Positions 1 to 10,540 of a stretch of 64,000 bases of DNA are shown piece after piece; positions within the stretch are counted from its first letter, which is position 1; every line of letters begins with the position of its first letter. This DNA is from Blasia pusilla. Lineage: Eukaryota; Marchantiophyta; Marchantiopsida; Blasiales. Location: NCBI GenBank assembly GCA_050084515.1, contig CM114273.1, positions 12,710,001 through 12,774,000 of the forward strand, given 5' to 3'. Under the pieces are notes generated by a model that did no database searches, was not told the origin of the DNA, and worked only from the letters and a program-made list of their open reading frames with translations. Made by a program: the position numbers and the translations under genes.

Positions 1-907
1 TAAATAGTCTTCACTTGGATTTATTCCACCATTCTTCATAAAGACTCTTCAACAAAGACTCCTTCCTAAAGTACTTTTCTACCTTCTAGAGTACTTCCTT
101 AAAGCAATTTTATCTCAAAAAACATCTTTGTACCCCTATATAACTTCTTAAAACTTCTTAGTATTGCACGTATGGTAGTAGTATAGTTTTGTGAAGTAGT
201 GCTTGGATGCAGTGTATAGGTAGGTGTGGTAAATGTCTAGGAATCAATGGAGAAAATCTGATAAAGAAGTACAGAAAGGAGAACAAAAATCAAGGGAAAA
301 CTCTAGCTCCTATAGGGGCTCATCAAGTAAAGCACTAGGTGGCTAATCATGACAAGCAACCAGATCGCTGCTTTAGAAGGAGCCGCAGGGCGCAATAAGG
401 GCTAGCTTGTCATACATCTAGTGGCCAAGTGTGAGATGCAAGAAACTTGGACGTTTGGTGGATAGGGCCGTATTGTGGGCAAACGGAGTAGATAGACATG
501 GTGGTCATGCCAAATGCCTATACTTTTGAGTTGGGGCCATGCAGATATAGTCAACTAAGCCTGTACCGTCATCCGGGGTCTAAAATATGGGAGATAGGGA
601 TCTGACATTGAAGGAGGCCAATTTTAGAATGACTAGCACAAATCTACTTTTATGTGATCTGACTAGCCCGACCCCTTCATAGCACGTAAACATAGAGATG
701 ATTGTATAAAAAATGTCTCCAAAGTAAATCAAGTAGCATCCAAGCTCTCATGCTCAATGTGTCTTTTTTTCTCATGTCAAACTACACCCACTCACAAGGT
801 ATGGAAGATCATCGCTCCAACGCCTCATGCCAAGAGGTTCAACAAAGAGAAAATGAACTCCAAAGTTTACTCTTCTTGGTAAGACCCTTCCGGGTCTTCC
901 CTCTCCC
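1..907. other. Unassigned sequence, no gene recognised
   Basis: No frame here has recognisable domains and the open frames are short. I see no LTR, hairpin or tandem repeat. It may be degraded retroelement sequence, since a Copia LTR-like fragment follows directly. Confidence 0.4.
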
Positions 908-985
908 TTGTAGAAAACTCCTAAGTAAGCATGATTGATGGAATACGAAACTCCCACATATCTACCACCATGGAGAAGAAAATTT
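908..985 (-). repeat. Fragment of a Copia LTR (family of the 30.2-34.4 kb element)
   Basis: The stretch follows the LTR of the Copia element at 30218-34356 in order: a tagaaaact start, a trailing aagcatgattgatgga block, then a cacatatctaccaccatggagaa block. Only the outer edge of the LTR can be followed; the rest is lost or too diverged. This is by-eye similarity only. Confidence 0.45.
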
Positions 986-1256
986 TGGGTCAACGGGGCT
1001 TGTTCAACCTACACCCTTTTTTTAGCCCTCACAAGGTATGTATGGCTTAGGCCAGGATAGGGAGGGCTCAAGCCCAAGTAGTACAGGCTCAAGCATATCC
1101 TATTTGTGCGGGTCTTGATTCCGCCCAATGAAGGCTCTACCTGCCATGCGAGCCTGGTTGTAAGCTTGACGCTGACTATAAAACGGGTGTAAGGTGAGCA
1201 AGCTCGTATCTACATTACATACAAGGCATGCTCAAGTACTGGCCTCGGGTACTTGG

Positions 1257-1680
1257 TGTTGGATTCTCAACATCCACTTCTCTGAGCACCATTAATCTGA
1301 TCGGCCCCCTTGTATGAGGAGAAGCCTAGATTGATGGTTCCGACTTAGACGTCGAAGGAGTCATTGTAATATAACGTAGGTGGTTTCTGAAGTAGCGTTA
1401 CTAGGATTATCTAACCCTATATTGCGTCGCGGAGGTCCGGAGGCACAACCTTCGGAATATTTTTCTATTATTAGAAATGAAGAAAAATAGGTAAAAAACC
1501 CTAGTTTCTCGAGTAGTGAAATAGTCAAGAGCCGTAGCGGTAGCGCATTCTCGTATGTCGAGTTATCTCCATGTTCAAGTTCTATCAAAGCTCTTCTGTG
1601 AGCGCACGGACGGACTAGGTCACTTTGTATCTCTAAGTTTTGTAAAGATTTCAGTGATTTTTTCACTTTCTATTTTGTCA
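1257..1680 (+). repeat. 5' LTR of Copia copy 1
   Basis: The LTR starts TGTTGGATTCTCAACATCC and ends TTTTGTCA, 424 bp. It matches the 3' LTR at 7079 over its left part, the inverted LTR at 7382-7763 and the solo LTR at 48206-48485. A primer-binding site lies two bases after its end, which fixes the boundary. Confidence 0.9.
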
Positions 1681-1682
1681 TA

Positions 1683-1694
1683 TGATATCAGAGC
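1683..1694 (+). promoter_or_regulatory. Primer-binding site of Copia copy 1
   Basis: The sequence TGATATCAGAGC differs by one base from the common plant Copia primer site, TGGTATCAGAGC, which pairs with the 3' part of initiator methionine tRNA. It lies just inside the 5' LTR. Confidence 0.85.
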
Positions 1695-1754
1695 AATAGG
1701 TTTTCCAATATTTTGTATCTGGCGATCTAGTATGTTTGCACAAAATCTTGAGAG

Positions 1755-2344
1755 ATGGCTACTTCTTTGTCAGTTCGTGCTCACCCTCCTCTGCTGGATG
1801 AAGGAAAGTTAGATGGGTCTAACTATACATTGTGGAAGTTCAAAATGGTTCAAAATGAGAACTGTCCTCGAATCATTTGAGATCTGGGAGACGACCATAG
1901 GGGTCGATTTGAATCCATAAGCTCCTTTGAAATCTGTGTGTTCATCTTCATCTAGTGATATCGATCCTGTTGTATTGTTGGCATGGAAACGCAGAAAGGC
2001 TGATCCTCTATATGCAATTGTCACGAATGTAACTGATTTTGTCATGACTCTCATTCAACATACGACCATTGCTTTTGAGGCGTGGAATATTTGGAAGAAT
2101 CAGTATGAAATGAGGAATAAGACTCGGATTCAAAATTTGGAGAATCAGCTTACGTTTGAGAAATTTTCAGAAGGAGAAAGCGCGAAGCAATTTTTGACAA
2201 GGATCAAGAATCTTCAAGATCATATGGCGTCTGTAGGAATTTCAAAGTCTAGCCAAGATTTGGTACGTCAATGCATAAGGATTTTGCCTCCAAGGTATGG
2301 CAGTTTGGTCATTGCATTGAATACTCAAGTAAGACCCACGCCGT
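1755..2344 (+). pseudogene. Copia gag, N-terminal part (UBN2-type), broken
   Basis: The first ATG after the primer site is at 1755 and opens with MATSLSVRAHPPLLDEGKLD, followed by the gag-typical DGSNYTLWKFKM. A TGA comes about 42 codons in, and the match resumes in another frame from 1927. The second piece has the helical gag core (QNLENQLTFEKFSEGES and LPPRYGSLV). The frame is then cut by the solo LTR at 2345 and continues at 3621 with the same residues seen unbroken in copy 2. Gag would form the virus-like particle that packages element RNA. Confidence 0.85.
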
Positions 2345-3620
2345 TGTCGTGTCGAGAGCCTTTCTTCGAGTAAGGGCAAGCCTTTTAGCTGCAGCAGACG
2401 TGGTTAATGCAAGATGAAATCTATGAGAAGATCTATTTTTTCAATATAAAATTATTATGTGTACTCTCCATTCTCTCACGACAAGTATCACAAATGGAAG
2501 TGCGAGGCGATCACTTCTTCGTAACATCGAACCCTGAAATTCCTAACTATAAAATCCTTATAAACTATTTTACGTTTGTACACAAGGAAGATAGCACAAC
2601 TAGTGTTAAACCCTACTTCAGCAGGCCTATTGACGTCCATGGATCGCTATATAAGGACATACAAGATACAATCCCATGTCCTTCTATATGTGACAATAGG
2701 AAGGATCACAAGAGTTGGAGACTAAATGACCTGGTTCATGAACGCTTCCCCAAAGTGATAAACTAAATAGCGAGTGAGCCAATGCCTATTTACAAAGAGT
2801 ATCTTTATATGTTATGGATTGAGGAAAGGAAAGTCGGGCATAACTCGTGCTCCACCCGTATCCATTTTTGACACACATTCTCTACTCTCCTCAAGAATGG
2901 GTTTTGGTGGAGTTATTCTCCCAAGAGGGGTAATCCACTCTCATTGGGAAAGTAACAAGCCAAAACATTCACTATTTTAGTATGACTAAACTCCTCTAAG
3001 GTGACAAACCTCTCATCTCTATACACACACCACACTTTAGAAACTTCTCGAAGAATAGACCATGGTCAAGTTACTCTCCCAAGATGGGAGATCCACTCTC
3101 ATTGGAAGAGCAAGAAATCCCAAAGCCATACACTCAAGAGTGACACGAGACACTCAAGATGTGGAATAGAAGGTGTTGAACCCTTGAAAGTCCCCCTCTT
3201 TATATACTCACATGAGATCCACAAGAATACGAAATAGAGCTAATCTTATTTTGTGCCACATGACTTCCTCTCAAGGCTTAGCCAATCACATTTTGACACA
3301 AGTAGATTTCCTCTTATCTCTTCCAAAATATCATCTTTTACCCACTTGATATTTTCCAAATTACCCCAACTAACTTAGCCACCAACGAAGCTTACTTTTG
3401 TTTTTCATTAAACCACCAACCTCACTACTTTACTTTTATAAAGTCATCCTTTATTTATTACCTCTTTTCCTAAAGTTGGGCCCGCATAAAAGAGGCACCA
3501 TAAAGAGGTTTAAACATGGGAATTTCCTTTTCCTAAGCTAATTTACTTAATACTAATAAAACTCTATCTAACACTTAATGAGAAAGGAGTTTATACACTG
3601 GCTGATTTTACTATACGACA
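2345..3620. repeat. Solo LTR, 1.28 kb family, inserted in Copia gag
   Basis: The insert starts TGTCGTGTCGAGAGCC and ends TATACGACA, so its ends are inverted repeats. It splits the gag sequence that is continuous in Copia copy 2. The flanks are CCGT on the left and CCGC on the right, an imperfect 4-bp target duplication. A copy of nearly equal length lies in opposite orientation at 44538-45814. There is no internal coding region, so a full element was probably lost by LTR-LTR recombination. TATA-like stretches exist on both strands, so transcriptional orientation is unclear. Confidence 0.88.
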
Positions 3621-4049
3621 CCGCTTACTTTTGAACAATTTATTGCAATGTTGGTAGAAGAGGAAATGCGCTTCAAAGCAAGAGAGGGAAGTGATGCAGT
3701 ATTTACTGCCAACGTACAGAGAGGTAGAAATCAGGATTATAATTCAAATGTCAAGAAGAAATTTCCAAGGAAAGCCTTCAAATGCTTTTATTGTGGTAAG
3801 CTAGGTCATCTTATCAAAGATTGTAGAAAGAGGAGTCAGGATGAGAAGAACCCTTGTTTAAGACCTAAGAAGGAGTCTGGAAATTTTGTAGAACTAGGAG
3901 AACATGAGGTAGATGCGTGGGTAGCAATTGAAGAGTTTTGCACAGAGGAAAAATATTCCACTAAGTCAAAGAGTGAAGATCCATGGATGCTCGATAGTGG
4001 AGCTTCTAGACATATGACCAATCATAAGGATTGGTATAGCTCCTTATAG
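3621..4049 (+). pseudogene. Copia gag C-terminus with zinc knuckle, and protease start
   Basis: The open frame carries gag residues (FEQFIAMLVEEEMRF), then a CCHC zinc knuckle (CFYCGKLGHLIKDC, about 3780-3822) that binds element RNA, then the aspartic protease active site in WMLDSGASRHMTNH. In Copia elements the protease cuts the polyprotein. The frame stops at 4047-4049, in the protease, where copy 2 also has a stop; the protease match goes on downstream. Confidence 0.88.
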
Positions 4050-5380
4050 CCTCTACAGGAGCCCATCGTTGTTACTGTTGGGAATAATGCAAAGTGCCCT
4101 ATAGAAGGGAAATGCACAATTTCTTTAGTCTCAAAAAAAGGAGATGAAAAGAAGTTAACTCATGTACTATACGTACCAGAGTTGAAGGGCAATTTGATTT
4201 CAGTAGCAGTATTATGTGATCGTAACCTAGAGGTTTGTTTCAAGAACACTGGAACAATCATTGAGGATGCCGATGCAAAAGTAGTTGGTGAAGGTATACG
4301 ACGAGGAAATATCTATGAGTTGTATGCTTTCATGACAAGTGTAGGTATAGATCTTAGTAGCAGTAAGTTGTGGCATGAAAGATTTGGTCATCTAAGCTTT
4401 CCCTTACTAAGTCAGATGCAGAAATCTCGCATGGTTGTTGATTTACCAATAATTTTTGGAGTGTCGGATACATGTGAAGCTTGTATGATGGGCAAGCAAC
4501 ACCAACAACCATTTCCACAAGAGTCCAACAATAGAGCAAAGGCTCCTCTAGAGCTGATTCATGTTGATCTTTGTGGCATTAGGTGGTTCTTCCTACTTCT
4601 TTTTAGATGTCCACGATTATAATAGGAACAAGTGGATGTATTTCCTTTGTAATAAGGCAAGTGCTTTTGGAAAATTTAAAGTATGGCACAAGTTGGTTGA
4701 GAATGAGACAGGAAAGAAGGTACAGAACCTTTGCACCGATCGAGGAGGAGAATTCTTATCAACAGAATTCGACAAATATTTGGGGGAGCATGGAATCAAG
4801 CGACTATTAACCACCACACATACGCCACAACAAAATGGAGTTATTGAGCATCAAAATCGTACAGTGGTGGAGATGGCAAGAAATATGATGAAAGCAAAAG
4901 GTTTGACATAAGGATTTTGGGTTGAAATTGTTAATAGTGCCGTTTATATTCTAAATAGAAGTGCTACCAAGTCAATGCAAGGCATGACTCCTCATCAATC
5001 ATACTTAGGTAAGGTACCATGAGTCCAACATTTCAGGACTTTTGGTAATGAGTGTTTTGTACATATTTCAGAAGCATCCAAGACCAAGCTGGAGTCCAAG
5101 AGCAGGAAGTGCATCTTTATGGGATACAGTGATGAGTCTAAAGCTTATCGCCTATGGTGTCATGAGGCAAAGAAGATGCTTGTGAGTCGTGATGTGGTGT
5201 TCCAAGAACAACCTCATCAAGTGGCAGATATTAGTGATCCGTCCACATTATCATCAAACGAAGAGATAATCCACTAAAGCACACCACCAATATTTACACC
5301 AGATCATCAAGAAGAAGAATTTGGTGACGATTACAAAGAGCAACCTGCTCTTCCACTACGGTCGTCATACCCTAAGTGGA
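4050..5380 (+). pseudogene. Copia protease end and integrase, broken
   Basis: The protease tail continues to about 4310. The integrase zinc-binding region follows (LWHERFGHLSF, then CEACMMGKQHQQPF). The catalytic core shows D in LIHVDLCG, D in CTDRGGEF and E in GVIEHQNR, the DDE triad. A frameshift near 4575 and stops near 4911, 5022 and 5278 disrupt it. The C-terminal stretch includes FMGYSDESKAYRLW, typical of the Copia integrase-RT linker. Integrase would insert the DNA copy into the genome. Confidence 0.85.
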
Positions 5381-6525
5381 TAAAGCAGCTCTTGGATGGT
5401 AAGGATCCACCAGTAACTGATGAAGTTGTTATACATCCAAGGAGATCCAAGAGACAAGAGGAGCATAATAGAGCTTCCGCACATCTTGTCAACATGGCCT
5501 TGATGATAGAGGTCTTGAAGGTGGAAGAGCCATCATGCTTGGATGAGGCCCTTGCTCATCCTCAATGGAGAGAGACCATGCAGATGGAGATGGACGCTAT
5601 TCAAAGAAATGAAACTTGGACTTTGGTTGAGAAGCCAAAGGACAAGAAGACAATACGCACCAAGTGGATGTACAAGATCAAGTACAAGTTGGACGGTACA
5701 TTGGATAAATTCAAAGCAAGGTTGGTTGCACAACGATGCTCACAAATCAAAGGTTTTGACTACTATGAGACTTTTTCTCCTACTGCAAGGATGACAACCA
5801 TTCAAATTGTTCTAGCGATGGGAGGAACAAGACGTTGGCATGTATACCAATACGATGTGAAGTCTACCTTTCTGAACGGGAGTCTCAAGGAGGAGGTAAA
5901 TGTATCTCAACCACCAGGTTTTGAGACACCTGGATTAGAAGAGAAAGTGTGTTTACTTCATCGAGCACTGTATGGGTTGAAACAAGCCCCAAGGGTATGG
6001 TATCAACGAATAGATATATTTTTCTGAGACGAGGGTCTCATCAAGAGTCCGTCAGAAGCAAATTTGTATGTATTTTACGAAGATGGGATGTATATGTTGA
6101 TAGTCCTGTATGTGGATGATCTGATCATCATAGGAGACCATAGTAAGAAAATAAAGGAAATGAAGGGAGTGTTGAAATCTGAGTTTGAAATGTCAGATTT
6201 AGGTCTTTTGCACTACTTTATAGGGTTGGAGATTTGGCAATAGTCAGATTCTATTTTTCTCTCTCAACAAAAGTATGGTAGAGAAATCTTGAAGGCATTC
6301 AAGATGACCAAGTGTAAGGCAGTGGTCTCGCCAATGGAGGTAAAGTTGAAACTCTTGATGGAGGATGTTTTACCATTGGTAGATGAAAAGTTGTACAGAA
6401 AGCTTGTAGGGAGTTTGATATTTTTGTGTAACACTAGACCAAACATCAGCTTCATTGTAGGAGTGTTGAGTAAGTTCTCGCCTAAGCCTCATGAGAACTA
6501 TTAGAAGGCAGGGATGCGTGTGTTG
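5381..6525 (+). pseudogene. Copia reverse transcriptase, broken
   Basis: The longest piece (211 codons from 5392) holds the RT fingers and palm: KTKWMYKIKY-like start, FKARLVAQ, YDVKSTFLNG (catalytic Asp) and LYGLKQAPRVWYQ. A stop at 6025-6027 ends it. The YVDDLIII catalytic motif lies downstream near 6112-6132, followed by the thumb region and a further stop at 6241. RT copies element RNA into DNA. Copy 2 carries the same domain on the other strand. Confidence 0.88.
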
Positions 6526-7046
6526 AAATGCATCAAAGGCATTATCGAGTACGGCATCAACTATGGAGCATGCACGGAAATGAAAATTTTTATGACTCAG
6601 ATTGGGCAAGAGATTCAGATTCTCGAAGATCAGTTTCGGGTTATTGCTTCTTGGTAGGATCAAGTGTGGTGTCATGGGTCAGCAAGAAGCAACCTATAGT
6701 GGCTCTTTCTTCTACGGAGGCAGAGTACAATGTGGCTTGTTATGCTTATTGTGAAGCATTATGGTTGAGATGGATATTGGAGGACATAGGAGAAGCACCA
6801 GAAAGTGCTACTGTAATATGGTGTGACAATCAAAGTTGCATTGCCATAGCACATAATCATGTGTTTCATGCTCGTACGAAGCACATAGAGATCCGGTATC
6901 ATTTTATTTGTGAGTTGATCGATAGAGAGGTTTTGAAGTTAGTCTATTATCCGACAGAGGATAATCGTGCAGACATCTTCACGAAAGCTTTGAGTGGAGA
7001 TCAACTTCACCGACTTTTGAAGGATCTTGACATCGATCAAAGATAG
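6526..7046 (+). pseudogene. Copia RNase H and C-terminus
   Basis: A frame open to 7046 encodes the RNase H domain, with DSDWARDSDSRRSVSGYCF, SKKQPIVALSSTEAEY and WCDNQSCIAIAHN, and ends with the usual Copia tail (DIFTKALSGDQLHRLLKDL). A one-base deletion near 6590 shifts the frame relative to copy 2, so the join to RT is lost. RNase H removes the RNA strand after reverse transcription. Confidence 0.87.
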
Positions 7047-7070
7047 TAGTCCACATGAGAGTGGATATTG

Positions 7071-7078
7071 AGGGGGGA
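7071..7078 (+). promoter_or_regulatory. Polypurine tract of Copia copy 1
   Basis: AGGGGGGA immediately precedes the TG of the 3' LTR, the expected plus-strand DNA primer. Confidence 0.85.
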
Positions 7079-7378
7079 TGTTAGATTCTCAACATCCACT
7101 TCTCTAAGCATAATTAATTTGATCGGCCCCCTTGTATGAAGAGAAGCCTAGATTGATGGTTCCGACTTAGACGTCAAAGGAGTCATAGTAATATGACGTA
7201 GGTGGTTTTTGGAGTAGCGTTACTAGGATTATCTAACCCTATATTGCATCAGGGTGCTCTGCACCCTGATGCAATATAGGGTTGGATAATCCTAGGAAAG
7301 AAAATTCTATTAATAGAAATGAAGAAAAATAGGTAAAAAACCCTAGTTTCTCGAGTAGTGAAATAGAAGGGAGCCGCA
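7079..7378 (+). repeat. 3' LTR of Copia copy 1, truncated, with an inner hairpin
   Basis: It starts TGTTAGATTCTCAACATCC and follows the 5' LTR, then carries a hairpin at 7223-7295 (34-bp arms, 5-nt loop, one mismatch) that the 5' LTR lacks. It resumes the LTR match and stops near GGGAGCCGCAG, where the inverted LTR of copy 2 begins. Confidence 0.85.
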
Positions 7379-7381
7379 GTG

Positions 7382-7763
7382 TGAGTAAACAGAAAGTGAC
7401 AAAATCACTGAAATCTTTAGATAACTTAGAGATACAAAGTGGCCTAGTCTGTCCGTGCGCTCACAGATGCGCTTCGATGGAACCTGAACATGGAGATAAC
7501 TCGACATACAAGAATGCGCTACTGCTGCGGCTCCCCACTATTTCACTACTCGGAAAAACGAGGATGGATGCATCTAGGTGCCCCGCACCGTGATGCAATA
7601 TAGGGTTAGATAATCCTAGTACCGCTACTCCGTAAACCACCTACGTCATATTACTATGACTCCTTCGATGTCTAAGTCGGAACCATCAATCTAGGCTTCT
7701 CCTCATACAAGGGGGTCGATCAAATTAATGATGCTTAGAGAAGTGGATGTTGAGAATCCAACA
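7382..7763 (-). repeat. 3' LTR of Copia copy 2
   Basis: Read on the minus strand it starts TGTTGGATTCTCAACATCC and ends near TCACTTTCTGTTTACTCA. It is 382 bp. It is the reverse complement of the copy 1 LTRs and meets the truncated LTR of copy 1 with almost no spacer. Confidence 0.88.
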
Positions 7764-7772
7764 CCCCCCCTC
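7764..7772 (-). promoter_or_regulatory. Polypurine tract of Copia copy 2
   Basis: A run of seven C on the plus strand reads as a G-rich tract (TGAGGGGGGG) directly before the minus-strand LTR start. Confidence 0.8.
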
Positions 7773-7795
7773 AATATCCACTCTTATGTGGACTA

Positions 7796-8329
7796 CTATC
7801 TTGGACCGATGCCAAGATCCTTCAAAAGTCGGTGAAGTTGATCTCCACTCAAAGCTTTCGTGAAGATGTCTTCACGGTTATCCTGTGTTGGACAATAGAC
7901 TAACTTCAAAACCTCTCTCTCGATCAACTCACAAATAAAATGATACCGGATCTTTATGTGCTTCATACGAGCATGGAACACACGATTATGTGCTATGGCA
8001 ATGCAACTTTGATTATCACACCACATTACAGTAGCACTTTCTGGTGCCTCTCCTATGTCCTCCAATATCCATCTCAAACATACTGCTTCACAAGAAGCAT
8101 AACAAGCCACATTGTACTCTGCCTCCGTAGAAGAAAGAGCCACTATAGGTTGCTTCTTGCTGACCCATGACACCACACTTGATCCTACCAAGAAGCAATA
8201 ACCCGAAACTGATCTTCGAGAATCTGAATCTCTTGCCCAATCTGAGTCACAAAAAATTTTCATTTCCGTGCATGCTCCATAGTTGATGCCGTACTCGATA
8301 ATGCCTTTGATGCATTTCAACACACGCAT
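7796..8329 (-). pseudogene. Copia copy 2 RNase H
   Basis: An open frame of 177 codons runs through DSDWARDSDSRRSVSGYCF, SSTEAEYNVACYASCEAV and WCDNQSCIAIAHN to the DIFTKALSGDQL tail. It is near-identical to 6526-7046 but without the frameshift, so it is the better reference for the family. A stop just upstream (about 8340) separates it from RT. Confidence 0.88.
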
Positions 8330-9240
8330 CCCTGCCTTCTAATAGTTCTCATGAGGCTTAGGCGAGAACTTACTCAACACTCCTACAATGAAGCTGATGT
8401 TTGGTCTAGTGTTACACAAAAATATCAAACTCCCTACAAGCTTTCTTTACAACTTTTCATCTACCAATGGTGAAACATCCTCCATCAAGAGTTTCAACTC
8501 TACCTCCTTTGGCGAGACCACTGCCTTACACTTGGTCATCCTGAATGCCTTCAAGATTTCTCTAGCATACTTTTGCTGAGAGAGAAAAATAGAATCTCAC
8601 TGTTGCCAAATCTCCAACCCTATAAAGTAGTGCAAAAGACCTAAATCTGACATTTCAAACTCAGATTTCAACACTCCCTTCATTTCCTCTATTTTCTTAC
8701 TGTGGTCTCTTGTGATGATTAGATCATCCACATACAGGACTATCAGTATATACATCCTAGCTTCGCAAAACACATACAAATTTGCTTCTGACGGACTCTT
8801 GATGAGACCCTTCTCTGGGAAGAATACATCTATTCGTTGATACCATACCCTTGGGGCTTGCTTCAACCCATACAATGCTCGATGAAGTAAACACACTTTC
8901 TCTTCTGATCCGGGTGTCTCAAAACTTGGTGGTTGAGATACATATACCTCCTCCTTGAGACTCACGTTCAGAAAGGCAGACTTCACATCATATTGGTATA
9001 CAAGCCAACGTCTTGTTCCTGCAACCGCTAGAACAATTCGAATGGTTTTCATCCTTGCAGTAGGAGCAAAAGTCTCATAGAAGTCAAAATCTTGGATTTG
9101 TGAGCATCCTTGTGCAACCAACCTTGCTTTGAATTTATCCAATGTACCGTCCGACTTGTACTTGGTCTTGTACACCCACTTAGTGCGCATTATCTTCCTA
9201 TTCTTTAGCTTCTCAACCAAAGTCCAAGTTTTATTTCTCT
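8330..9240 (-). pseudogene. Copia copy 2 reverse transcriptase
   Basis: The 207-codon frame at 8597-9220 carries FKARLVAQGCSQIQ, YDVKSAFLNVSLKEEVYV, LYGLKQAPRVWYQ and the YVDDLIITRDH catalytic motif in one piece. The RT thumb (8340-8595) follows after a stop. An in-frame stop near 9240 separates it from the linker region. Confidence 0.87.
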
Positions 9241-9844
9241 AAATAGCGTCCATCTCCATCTATATGGCCTCTCTCCATTGAGGATGAGCAAGGGCCTCAT
9301 CCAAGCATGATGGCTCTTCCACCTTCAAGACCTCTGTCATCAAGTCCATGTTGACGAGATGTGCGGAAGCTTTATTCTGCTCCTCTAGTCTCTTGGATCT
9401 CCTTGGATGTGCAGCAACTTGATCTGTTACTGGTGGATCCTTACTATCCAAGAGCTGCTTTATCCATTTAGGGTATGACGACCGTAGTGGAAGAGCAGGG
9501 TCCTCTTTGTAATCATCACCAAATTCTTCTTCTTGATGACCTGGTGTTAGCATCGGTGGTGTGCTCTGGTGGGTTATCTCTTTGTTTGATGATAATATGG
9601 ACGGACCACTGATATCCGCCACTTGACGAGGCTGTTCTTGGAACACCATATCATGACTCACAAGCATCTTCTTTGCCTCAGGACACCATAGGCGATTAGC
9701 TTTAGACTCATCACTGTATCCCATAAAGATGCACTTCCTGCTCTTGGACTCCAGCTTGCTCCTGGATGCTTCAGGAATATGTACAAAGCACTCACTACCA
9801 AAAGTCCTAAAATTTTGGACTGATGGTACCTTACTTGAGTATGA
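9241..9844 (-). pseudogene. Copia copy 2 integrase C-terminus and linker
   Basis: The frame at 9260-9724 encodes GYSDESKANRLWCPEAKK, the acidic linker and PRRSKRLEEQNKASAHLVNM, which leads into RT. It matches copy 1 at 5110-5580. The segment to 9844 includes the end of the integrase core after a stop. Confidence 0.82.
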
Positions 9845-10540
9845 TTAATGAGGAGTCATGCCTTGCACTGGCTTGGTAGCACTTCTATTTAGAATGTAAA
9901 CAGAAATATTAACACCTTCAGCCCAAAATCCTTCTGTCAAACCTTTTGCTTTCATCATACATCTTGCCATCTCCACCACTATACGGTTTTGACGCTCAAC
10001 GACTCCATTTTGTTGTGGTGTATGTGCCGTGGTTAACTGTCGCTTGATTCCATGCTCCCCCAAATATTTGTTGAATTCTGTTAATAAGAATTCTCCTCCT
10101 CGATCAGTGCGAAGCTTCTGTACCTTCTTTCCTGTCTCATTCTCAACCAGCTTGTGCCATACTTTAAATTTTCCAGAAACACTTGCCTTATCACGAAGGA
10201 AATACACCCACATCTTCCTACTATAATTGTGGACATCTAAAAAGAAGTAGGAAGAACCACCTAATGCCACTATTCTAATTTTACCACAAAGGTCAACATG
10301 AATCAGCTCTAGAGGAGCCTTTGCTCTTTTGTTGGACTCTTGTGGAAATGGTTGTTGGTGTTGCTTGCCCATCATACAAGCTTCACATGTATCCGACACT
10401 CCAGAAATTGTTGGTAAATCAACAACCATGCCAGATTTCTGCATCTGACTTAGTAAGGGAAAGCTTAGGTGACCAAATCTTTCATGCCACAACTTACTGC
10501 TACTAAGATCTATACCTACATTTGTCATGAAAGCATACAA
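9845..10540 (-). pseudogene. Copia copy 2 integrase core
   Basis: A 231-codon frame covers the zinc-binding region (LWHERFGHLSFPLL, CEACMMGKQHQQPF) and the full catalytic triad: Asp in IHVDLCG, Asp in RTDRGGEFLL and Glu in GVVERQNRIV. It is the most complete integrase of this family here and lacks the frameshift of copy 1. It stops after GMTPH. Confidence 0.88.

Larger units (their letters stand above)
1257..7378 (+). mobile_element. Ty1/Copia retrotransposon copy 1 (LTR to truncated LTR), decayed
   Basis: A 5' LTR (1257-1680), primer site, gag, protease, integrase, reverse transcriptase and RNase H lie in Copia order (integrase before RT), followed by a polypurine tract and a 3' LTR cut short near 7378. 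The coding region is broken by stops, frameshifts and a 1.28 kb solo LTR inside gag (2345-3620). At 7378-7382 it abuts a second copy in opposite orientation, so its right edge and any target duplication are lost. It could not move by itself. Confidence 0.93.
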
